From: Deltaproteobacteria bacterium
GTDB lineage: Bacteria > Myxococcota_C > UBA6777
DNA length: 64,000 nucleotides
Direction: 5' to 3'
NCBI GenBank assembly: GCA_002731275.1
Contig: PCBK01000098.1
Location: forward strand, 62,001 to 126,000
Positions 36,301 to 48,300 of this stretch are shown here, one piece after another. Both the position numbers and the translations under genes were made by a program. Each line of letters starts with the position of its first letter. Position 1 is the stretch's first letter. The notes under the pieces are model-generated. The model ran no database searches. It saw nothing but the letters and a program-made list of their open reading frames with translations, and was not told the DNA's origin.

Positions 36301-39300
36301 GTGACGTAGAGTGCGTTGCGACTAAGCGCCATTCCAAGTGGATGTTCGGTTCCACTGCCTTTTGTTTGCTGAACCCATTCGATTGAGCTTTGTTGATTGA
36401 TTTTTACGACAAGAGTGTCAATTGCGCCGTTTGTTGAATACGTCTTTCCTTGTACTGTAATGGAGTTGCTGTTGAGAGATAGGAGGACAAACCGATTGCC
36501 TTGTGTGTCGACGTGTAAGAGCAGATTGTCTTGACCTGTGTATATCCTTCCTAAATCAAGCGCAGACAGCCATGAGCCTGTGCTATCCATTTGAGCGACA
36601 AAGACTTGTTTTGCTCCTGCTGAACTCGTAATACCAGAGCTACCGAAGCGAACGAGTCCATCTGACACATAGCCGCTGAGATGGATAAAGCCTGCAGTGT
36701 CAGCCACAATCGAGTTGGGTATCGCTGTATATGTGCCTGTTCCTGATGTGCTGCGAACCCACTGCCAGGCTCCGCTACTATCGATTTTAGCGACAAACAA
36801 TTTTTGGGGGTTATTGATACCGACACTCGCGAGCTTTGTCCCGAAGTTGTATGTCCCAAGGCCTATAAAATATCCTGTCACGAAAACATCACCATTTGTG
36901 GTGACTGTGACTGCACGTGTGCGTGCTTGTTTGTTTGCGTGGTTTGTCGTATTGGACAGCCATAACACTTTTCCTGTAGGGTCGAGTTTTGCGACAAAGG
37001 TCTCATGGGCACCAGACGCGGCTGTCACACTTTTCCCTGCGATTGTGTATGTTCCACTGGCATATCCCGCCCAGTAACTGTTTCCTGCCTCATCGACGTG
37101 GAGTCCATTATGGGTGCTGATCGTTGTTGCGGTTGCTGCTTTTGACCACACTGCATTCCCAAGCGAGTTGAACTTGGTGAGAATTTGTTTGTGTGTGTTG
37201 TTGTAGTTGGTCGTGCCAACGGTGATATTCCCTCCGGCGTTGGTTTGGAGGACATAGATATTGTCTTGTGCATCAACGTGAAGACCATTGGCTGCGTCGT
37301 CACCTGTACCGGAGATACTCTTCGCCCATATCAAACCTCCAGAGCCGTCCAGTTTTACAAGGGCGATGTCTTCTTGGCCTTTTGCTGAAATGATCGCGTT
37401 ACGTTGTGGGGTTGTGAGTGTCCAGGTTTGACTGTAACCCACAATGAGGATGAGATTGCCTTGGCTATCTACTGCAATATGTGTCCCTAGTTGCGCGGTG
37501 CTGTTGGCGACTTGTATTTTCTCGAGAGTCGTATATTGACAGGCACCATCAACACATGTGTCTCCATGTGGGCAGGTAAATCCACACGTTCCACAATGAT
37601 CTTTGTCGGTTTGAAGATCCGTACATATCCTCGCATTGTTGCCAACAGAACATTGTGTCTCTGTTGTACTACAAGTGATACATTTACCTGCTGAGCAAAA
37701 TGCTGGATTTGTGCATGCGTTTCCACAACCACCACAATTGCTGTCATCATTTACAATGTCCAAACATTGTCCGACGCTACTACAAAAGGCTGTTCCTATT
37801 GGGCATTGGCATTGACCACGCACACAACTGAAGCCTGATTTACAGCACCCTGTTCCACAACGAGTTTCTCCACTTTGACATGATGTTGGACATTTATTTT
37901 GGCATTGACATGTGCCGTTGACACAATTCCAACCAAGGGCAGTGTTACAGGTCGTGCCACACGTCCCACAAGTCGAAGCGTTGGAAGAAACATCGACACA
38001 AGTCGAACCTGCAATACATGCAAGTTGCCCACTTTGACAACAAGTCATAAGGGCGAGCTTTTTGTCCCCTCCAATCAATAGCTTCGAACCATCTGAGTTG
38101 ATCGCAAAGCGACCCACTGTCGAGCCTGCTCCATGCTTGAGGACTTTGTTGTAGGGGGCTTGTACATCGACATTCCACTGTTCGACGCCAGGGATGATAA
38201 TGCTCGCGCCGTCGGGGCTAAAGATCACATCAGATTTGTAGGCTGTCCCACCACTTGTTGAGTTGAGATTGCTCTTGACCGCAGGCGTCGCTGTGGGAGG
38301 AGAAGCGTTGAGTGTCCAAACAGTGACGCTGAGATTGGTGATGGCTGCGAGTTTCAGGTTGTCTGGAGAGAAAGCGAGACCTGTGACATCTGTTTGTGCA
38401 GCTGCTGTAAGAGAGTAAAGTAATTGTGAGCCTGTCGATGTGAAGGACCATATGTGGACGTTTTCAGTTCCTGTTGCTTTGCGTTCAGAGCTTGCGAGCA
38501 TCTTTCCATCGGGACTGAAGGCGACCGATTTATGCTCTGTCAATCTTGAGTAAGGTATGCCGTATGCGATCGTTGGAGGGGTTTGTGTCAGGTCGATGAT
38601 GTCAATACCATTTCTCCCTCTGGCGATCGCTGCGTACTTGCCGTCCTTGGTGATATCGATATCTGCACAGTTGTTTGCATTAACCTGTTGGGTCAAGCCT
38701 GTTTGGGTGTCCCAGATCCTGAGTCCTTCGTAGGGGTTACAATAGAGGACTTTGGTCGTGTTGGGGATGAACTCTGTGATGGTTGGGTTGGTTGAAGGTG
38801 TATTGTTCTCGTTGAGATCGTAGGAGCGAATCAAAACGGGAGGTGTTTTGGTGGCATCCCATGCGCTGAGACGTCCTTTTTGTGTACCACCATCGCCATA
38901 CTCTGCGAGGACAAAGACCTTGTCATCGGATGAAAAGTCGATATCGGAGACCCGGCCTAGGATACTGATCAACAATGAACTGTCAAGGCACAGATCGGGG
39001 ATAGGACTACATTTGTTTCCGGAGAGAACGGTCCCTGACGGACATTGACACACACCTTGTGTACAGAGCTGTCCGGTTTTGCACGCCGTCCCACAGGCTC
39101 CACAGTGGCTCGTGCTGCTCTGAAGGTCAATACAGAGTCCCGGTGAAGTCGCACATGTGGTTTGTGACAGTGTACAGCAAGACCACTTCATGATCTGGCC
39201 TTTGCTGTTGTGTCCGGTCCACACAACGTCTTGGTTGGGGTGGTACAACGCTGCCGCGATGGTTCCTTGTGAGGTGACGCCGATCGTGCGTTTTTTAGTC

Positions 39301-42300
39301 GCTGTCGCTGTCGAGATATCCCACTCTTCGGCGTGTGTGTCGTAAGTGACAAGGATTCTTTTGCCTCCTGGTCGGAAGGTCACGGCTGTTGGATTGAGTG
39401 GTAGGGTGATGTCATGTGTGAGGGTTGGGGCATTGGTCCCATTGTATGTAAAGACTTTGGCTTTTTTATCTTCGCCGACAGATGCGATCTTGCTGCCATC
39501 ATCGCTAAAGGCGACACCCACAACGTCAGCTGTATGGTTGGTGATGCGGTGTGCAATTTTGAGCTGGAAATTGGTAGAGAGGTCCCAGATAATCACCGTT
39601 TTATCGAGTGAGGCGGTGGCAAAGAACTTCCTATCTGGTCGCAGCGCGAAGGCTGTTGTGGAGTCTGTATGGCTGCGATTGTAGCTTCCTATTGCTTGGG
39701 GTGTTTGTGGTTTTTTGACATCGAAGAGGTAGTAGTTTTCGTTTGATGTGCCAACAAGAAGTTGCTCGTCATTTTTGATGAAGGCGACAAATGTAAGGGG
39801 TTCTTGGTTTGCGACCTGGAAGTTTTTGATCTCGGTGTTGTTTGCGCTTGTGTCGAAGACCGAAACATAACCATCTTTTCGCCCTACAAATACGTATTTT
39901 TTGTTCGCGCTGACGGCGATGCTAAGGGGTTCATCTGTTGTTGCGCCTGCAGGACCGACGGCGACAGGCGGTGTTTGTGAGATGTCCCAGATGCGGAATG
40001 TTTTGTCCTCTGAAGCGGAGAGTAACCACATGTTATCCCTGGAGACAGCGAGAACATTGACCGTGTTGCTGTGCCCAGAGAGTGCGGTGGAACCACCAAA
40101 TCCACTAGCACATTGACAGTCTCCACTGGCGCAACTCGAACCTTGTGGGCAGGTGTTGTTACAAGCACCACAGTGTTGTTGAGAAGAGGCGAGGATGTAG
40201 CAAGCGCTGGAGCAGAGTTGTTGTCCTGTTGGGCATGATTGACATACGCCTTGTACACACGTCTGGTTGCTTGGACATGCATTCCCGCACGCTCCACAGT
40301 GAGTGTTGTTGGAGAGGATATCTGTACATGTTCCGTTGCAAAGCGCCTCACTGGAGAGGCAAGATACGCAGCCACCGTTGATACAAGTTTCGTTGTTGGC
40401 ACAGGTTGTCCCACAGATACCACAGTGTTGTCTGTTGTTGGTTGTATCCGTACAGACACCTGCACAGGATTGTTGTCCATTGGGGCAGTTGGGTTGGGAA
40501 TAGGATACGACATAGTGGTCGACTTGACCTGCCGCAGTGAACGTTTGAGTGCCAAAGGTCGCGGTTCCCTGGTAATTTCCAAAGAGGTAGATGTTACCGG
40601 AACCATCAGCTCCAATGAATCTGTCTTTGATGGGGGAGGTTGCGTGTGAGCCTGTACGAGACCACGTAAAGGCACCTGTTGGTGATACCTGCGCAGCAAA
40701 TACGTTCTCTGCGCCGTTTACAGCGGTATGAGGTTGGAAGATGGAGACATCTCCTGTCATGTTACCGATGATATAGATGTTGCCGTTGACATCTGTGGAG
40801 ACATCTTGGACGCTCTCGTCGGCGGTATTTCCACCTACAGGTGTTGTGAGCCATTTCCAGCCTCCGGAAGTGTCCATTTGCGCGACGAAGAAGTCGAGAC
40901 CTGCGACTGCCGCGACGTTGATCGTATTGAAGGATGCTTGTGACTGGAAGTGTCCGCCGAGATAAATGTTGTCATTTTTGTCAATCGCGATGGCGTTGAT
41001 TTTGTCTTCGCCTGCTCCTCCTCCAGTTTCAACCCACTGGGCCTTTCCTGTGCTATCGAGCTTGACGATGATCGCATCAAAGTTACCGAGGCTTGTGTAT
41101 GTGTTTTGTCCAATTTTAAGTGTCCCTGTGAAGGCTCCTACAACATACACGTTTCCAGCGCTATCTACCGCGACGTCGTTGATCTCGACATCGTGTTGGA
41201 CCTTCGCCCATACCCAATTCCCGCTACTGTCGAGTTTGGCGATAACATAACTACCTGCACCTGATGAGGAGAGTGTCGTCGTACCGAAGGTCTCCGTACC
41301 ATTGAGGAAACCAATAAAGTAGACATTACCCGACGCATCGACTGCGAGTCGTTTGCCTTCGATCTTGCTGGGATCTCCCTTGCTCTGTGTGGCCCAGATG
41401 ACATTGCCATTGCTGTCTAGCTTGGTCACGTACGTCATTGAGCTTGACGAAGGCGTCAACGTCGTCGTACCAAAGGTGAGCTGGGCAGAGACTGTGCCTG
41501 TGATGTAGATGTTGTCGTTTTTGTCGACTGCGAGGCCATACAAGAAGGTATCAAGACCACTTCCAACAGAGTAACTCCAAAGCACTTTACCTTGTGGATC
41601 ACGTTTGTAAACGAAGATATCGGAGCTTCCCGTTGCTCCAATCGTATGAGGAGCGGCTAAGAAGCCACCGTTAAACCGCCCTGCAAGGATAGCGTTTCCT
41701 TTGCTGTCGAGTGTGGCGTTTCTGAGGTTTTCGGCAACCAAACCACTTGAGCTGCTTGTGTTCGTCGCGTTTCCTTGCTGCTCGCACTTGCCAAGCTTGC
41801 AGATCTCGCCGTGCTGACAGGCACTACCGCACGCCCCACAGTGGTTGAAATCAGCTTGGGTGTCCACACATTTGCCATAGCAGGATATGGGGGTGGCTGT
41901 GGGACAACCTGTGCATGTACCATTCGTGCAGATCTGCTTTGCAACGCAAGATGTGGAACAGTTTCCGCAAGTGTCTGGGTCACTTTGGAGGTCTTTGCAT
42001 TGTCCAGAGCATAGTGTCGCTCCGCTGTCACAACATCCCCAAACGCGCATATGGTCGACCCCACCACCGCCTGCATATAGATGCGTTCCATCTTTGTTGT
42101 ACAACAAGGCGTGGACCAACGAGAGGCCTTGTACGCTGAGTGTGGCGATATTTTGTGGGGGACTCTTTTGAAGATCCCATAATTTGATCTGGCCAGCATA
42201 ATCGCCGGATGCGAGGAGATCGTTGCTCGGATGGAACGCCAGGCTCATGACCTCTTTGGTGTGTCCACTCAGTGTGTGCTTAAGTGTGGGTGGAGATTGG

Positions 42301-45300
42301 GTCATATCCCAGAGCTTGATTTTCTCTTTGTCTGTTGTTGCCAGTAAGGTCCCATCGCGGTTGAATAAGACACGTCGGACCTCGTTTGTGAAACCTGTGA
42401 GAGTGTGTAACAAAGTGGGAGGGGATTGTTTCATATCCCATAACTTCACTGTCTTGTCGCGGCTACCACTTGCGAGGATCGTTCCTGTTGGGTTGAACGC
42501 GACGGTTTCAACTTCTGCCGTATGTCCTGTGAGGGTGTGGAGTTTGAGCGTGGAGATGACAGAAAGATCCCAAATAATAATGCTCTTATCCCAAGAAGCC
42601 GATGCCATTTTTGTTCCGTGAATGGCGAGATCGATGACTCTGTCATTGTGATCTGTCAATGAGAATTGTTTTACAGGTGGGATGATGGCAGCATCCCATA
42701 CGTCAATTCCGTTCCACGATGCGACAAATACTTGCTGATGCTTTTCGCTGTAAGCGACGCTCTCGGTACTACCCGTCGCAGAGGATTGAGCAGACATCAT
42801 CCGTGTGGGAGGTAGCTGGTTCGCATTCCAGACTTGGAGATCCCCTGCGCTTCCGACGCTGTAAAGAATATTTCCCCGTGCATCAAATGCGTAGTTGTAG
42901 GTGTCTTGGGTAATAATGGGGAAAGTTGCGAGGGTTGCGCGGCCCACTGTGCATTGACATATCCCGCCGCTACACGTTCCTTTACACGGAAGCCCACAGC
43001 CTCCACAGTTGTTCGCATCTTTTTGGGTATCGATACACCTGCCATTGCATAGCTCTTGCCCTGTGGGGCAGGATTTACAAACAGGTGTTCCTCCGTTTGG
43101 ATCACAGAACTCTCCTGCGTTACATTGTGCACCACACGCACCACAGTTTTTGGGGTCGTTGGAGACATCAATGCACTTACCATTGCAATTAAGTTGGTTA
43201 CTCGCGCAACTAAAGCATACCCCTTGTTGGCAATACTGTCGTGGGTTACAGACATTCCCACAAGCACCACAGTGATTGGAGTCTGTGAGGAGATCCGCGC
43301 AGTACCCGCTGCACATTTTGGCGGAGCTACGGCAGGCTGGTGTTGCAAACTGGAGGAGAAAGTAATCGTACGAGCTCGACGCTGTCAGGGTCTTTGTACC
43401 AAATGTCGCGGTCCCTCTCATGCCACCTGTCAGGTAGATGTTGTCATTGCGGTCAAAGGAGAGCCCTGCGCACTGCAAGTCGTTGAGACCGTTTCCTGCA
43501 ATGGACCACAGCGGTTGACCTTTTTCATCGAGCAGGATGACAAAGATATCCAGGCCGGCGCGGAAGGAGAAGGTCAGGTTTTGAAAAGAGAATGGGTCTT
43601 GAAATGTTCCTGTTACAGCGACTTGACCAAGTGAGTTGGTTGCAAGCCCAAACGGGATTTCTCCAAGTGCACCACCGCCTGCGTGGCTCCATTGCACAGC
43701 TCCGTTGGTGTCCAATCGAGCGACAAAGAAGTCAGCGTCGCCTTTGGAGGTGTGTGTGAAGGTACCGATCTCTGTGGTCCCTGAAAATGCAGCTGTTAGG
43801 TAGAGGTTGTCGTTTTTGTCGATCGCGAGCTTTGAATAGTTTTCGCTGTTTGAGCCACCATAACGATTGAGCCAGACAACCAAACCATTCGGGGAGATTT
43901 TCGCGATATAGATATCTTTGTCGTTGGTGCCGCCTTTTGCAGTGACAGTTTTGTTCCCTCTATCACCAATACTTCCTTCAAAAACACCAGAGATATAGAC
44001 GTTATCCTTACTATCCACGACGATATCGTGGACTTCGTCGTCTCTCGTTCCTCCCAGACTCACACCACCATACCACTGGCCATTTTCGCTCATTGTCAAA
44101 ACAATGACATCTTCACCGCCAGCAGGAACATCGTTGAACGACCCGAACGCGATCTCTGTCCTAAATTGTGCGGTGACGTAGACGATACCGTTCTTGTAGT
44201 AAATTCCGGTGCCTCGGTGGTTACCTGTTGTCATGCTGCTGGTTTCTTTGGCCCACAGCCAGTTACCATTACTGTCCAACTTTGCGACAAATGCGGAGCC
44301 TGGAAGTGTCCCATTTAGTGGGATGCTGCCAAACTTGAGGGGACCTTCTTTTGTACCGGTGATGTACACGTTGTCTTTTTCGTCAATTGTGATCGCGACA
44401 GCCAACTCATTATTCTTGTCTCCGGCAGAACGCAGCCAAAGGTAGTTTCCGTTTTGATCCCTTTTGGCGACAAAGATATCGTTTCCGCCTTTACTTGTGA
44501 TCGTCGTGGTCCCTAGAGTCAGGCTACCTTTGAAGTGTCCGACGATGTATACATTGTTTTTGTTGTCGATCGCGATGTCACGACCAAATTCGTCGTTGAG
44601 CCCGCTACCATTTGTGTTGGTTTGTGTTACTGAGCCCTGTGTATAGCATGAACCCAGTCGACAGACCTGCCCGGACTGACACGCATTGTTACAGGTCGAA
44701 CAATGGCGAAAATCGTTTTGTGGATCGACACACTTGCCACCACACACGAGCTCTGTGGGGAGACAACCTTCACATTTTCCGTTTTTGCATGTCTCATTGG
44801 AGCGACAGACATTTCCGCATGCGCCACAGTTGTTGTTGTCCGTGAGGATCTCTTCACATTTTGAGCCACAAAACTTTTGTCCGAGCACACAGGGAGGCTT
44901 ACACGTTCCAGCGTCACAGATCTCACCTGTTTGGCAGGTGTTACCACAGGCTCCGCAGTGTTGTGTATTTGTGAGTATGTCGACACATTGGTTGTTACAG
45001 ACGGTTCGATTGGTGCTACAGTCAACACACAGGCTGTTGCTACAGATTGCATTCGCGCTGCATTTTTTGTTGCAACCACCACAGTGGTCTCGGTTGGTTT
45101 TTGGATCGATACAACTGGCACCACATCCGATCTCGCCGGGCGTTGTACAGGCTGTACACGCGCTGCTCACACAACGTTCGTTGGTTTTACAGGCTTTGTT
45201 ACAGCCACCACAATGTGCCGAGCTGCTGCGTGGATCGATACACTGTCCACCACACGTTTGGAAGGGTGTTGGGCAAATAAACGACGCACATTTGAATGCG

Positions 45301-48300
45301 AAGTTATCGTGCTTTCCTGATGATTTTAGATTGAGTCCGCCCGTGAAGTTGAGCTGTGGGGATTGAAAGTAACCTGCAACGTACACATCCCCTACAGAGT
45401 CGATGGAGATGCTGCGCCCTACATCGGCATCCGTTCCTCCTGCTTTCTCTATACGCACAAAGTTTCCTGTGCTTGGTGTCATTTGAACCAGGAACACATC
45501 ACTATTGCCTACAGATGCGAGGGAGAGTGTGCCAAAAGTCGCATTTCCCTGGAATTCACCTGTCAGGTACAGGCGTCCTTTTCCGTCGGATTTGATGCCC
45601 CAACCTTGATCGTTGTTAGTGCCTCCTGCTGCGCGTGTCCACACCCATTGGCCTTGATCAGATAGCTTTGAGACGAAGATATCCGTTCCACCCTGGCTCG
45701 TGAGGGGGGTTGTTCCGAAGGTAGATGATTGCTGAAAGTATCCAATGACATAGACATCTTTTCCATCTACAGTGATATCCTTACCTTCATCGAAATCAGA
45801 ACCACCAGCAGAGAGCGCCCACAGACCATTCCCGTTACTATCCATTTTGGCAATGAAGATATCACCACGTCCCTTAGAGGTCAGGTTGACGTTTTGTGGT
45901 TTGGCTGGGAAGTTTACTGTTCCCGAATAGTTTCCTGTGAGGTAGAGATTGCTTTGTGCGTCCAGTGCGATACAGCCACCGTAGTCATCATCGCTACCAC
46001 CTATTTGTTTAGCCCACACGTAGTTGCCGTTTTTGTCGACCTTTGTGACGAAGATGTCGGCGCCACCTTTGGAGGTGAGGGTGGTTGTACCAAAGCTCGC
46101 AGTGTCGCGAAAATACCCCGTCACGTAGGCATTCCCTTGTACGTCAACGGTAACACAACCACCGTAGTCATTCTCAGAACCACCTGCTTTGATGGCCCAC
46201 TGCCATTGTCCACCGCTGCTCAGTTTTGCGATAAAAACATCTGAATTACCCGCACTTGATAATGTTGTGGAGCCTAAGTTCGCAGTTCCACCGAAGTAGC
46301 CTGTGATATAGACGCTGCCATCTGGGGCTGTTGAGACACCACGTGCGCCGTCAAAAGAGGTCCCACCACCTGTTGCGACCCATAAGTGGTTGCCTGACTT
46401 GTTCTTTTTGGCGACAAAGATGTCAGTACCGTCTATACTGCTCGTTATATCTGTACCAAAGGAGCTCGTGCCAAAGAAGAACCCTGTGGTGAGCACGTTG
46501 TCCTGCTTGTCGATATGAATGCGCCAGTTTTGCTCACTCGACGTACCACCTGTACTGTTCGCCCATTGAGGACAATTGGGACGTTGGATACAGGTCGCAT
46601 TCAGGCAAAACTGATTTGAGTTACAGAGATTTCCACAAGCACCACAGTTGTCGTCGTCTTCTTGTGTGTCGACACATTGGCCGTTACACTTTGTTTGGTT
46701 ATTGTTACAGGGGACACCGCCATATTTGGCGACGTAGGTGTTGCCACTTCCAGAGGGGGAGAAGGGGGTCCCCCCAAAGTTGGTTGGGCCACCTGCATTT
46801 CCGACGACGATAACATTGCCTGCTGGGTCGACGGTTACACCTTTCCCCTGGTCATTTTTGTTGCTGCCGATATTTGTCGCCTGGCTTACATTTCCGTTAC
46901 TGCCCATTTTGACGACAAAAGCGTCTTTGTCATTGGGGCCACCTGTCGCGTTGAGGCGCGTTGTTCCAAAACCCGCCGAGCCTTGGTAGGTCCCTGTGGT
47001 GATCACATCTCCTTTGCTGTCTACGACGACTTTTCCTGAGGTGTCATCCTTTTGTCCACCAAAACGCTTGGCCCACAGCCATTGGCAGGTCGGGCTTAAC
47101 TTGGCAATGAATACATCCGTCCCGCCTTCTGCGGTCAGAGTGATAGCGCCAAATGTAGCCTTTCCACTGAAAGTCCCTGTGATGTAAATGTTGTCTTGTG
47201 GATCTGTCGAGAGGTCTGTGACATCGTCTTGATTCGCGCCACCTGCCTGGGTTGAACAAAGAATACTGCCCTGGTCATTCATCTTGATCAGGAAGACATC
47301 TTCGCCACCTTTAGATGTGAGCTTGCTTTGGTTGACAGTCATATCTCCCGAGAACGTCCCTGCGAGGATGGGGTTCTCTTTTGAGTCGACGTCGATGGAT
47401 TTTCCTGCGTCTCTCCCTGTCCCTCCGAAACTCTTGCTCCAGGTGACGGCCCCTTTGTCATCGATACGGGTGAGGATGATGTCCGCGCCACCTTGTGGTG
47501 TGAGCGTCGTGCTCCCCATCGTGACGGGGGAGCTGAATTCACCACTGACATACACGTTGTCTTTTGTGTCGGCTTTGATAGCGCGTCCGATCTCATGCCC
47601 CGTACCACCGAAACTCTTCACCCACTTCCAATTCCCATTTGCATCGAGTCGGCCAACATAGATGTCGCTGCCACCTTTTGAGGTCGCCTGAAGCGTATCG
47701 AAGCCTGCGATACCTTGAATCGCACCTGTGACGTAGATCTTATCTTGGGGTCCGATGGTGAGGGCGTGAGATTCGTTTGTCCCTGCGCCGCCTGCGTGTT
47801 TGGCCCACAGGAAGTTGCCGTTGGGGTCTTGTTTGGTCACAAAGATGTCTTGTGCCCCAACAGAGCGAAGATTGTATGCGCCTAACGTGAGGTCACCTGA
47901 GAAGTGTCCAGTCGAGTAAATGTTGCCATTGGCTCCGACAGTCAGGTCGTTGTTGGAGTTGGGGTTTTGGCCTGTCATGCCTTTGACCCAGAGGGGGCAG
48001 CCTATACACTGGCGACATACTCCGCCAACACAGGATTCGTTTTGTTGGCAACCGATGCCGCAAGCTCCACAGTTATCTCTGTCTGAGCGTTTGTTTACAC
48101 ATTTTCCGTTACAGATGACCTGTCCAACAGGGCAGGCAAGGGCACACGTTCCGTTGCGGCAGATCTCCTGTGATGGGCACGCTTTTCCACAACCACCACA
48201 GTGTCGTGTGTCTATCGAAGTATCGACGCATTGTGCTCCACAGAGTGTGGTCCCGCCACCACAAAGGACACCACATTGGCTCTGTGAGCAGACCTCACCT

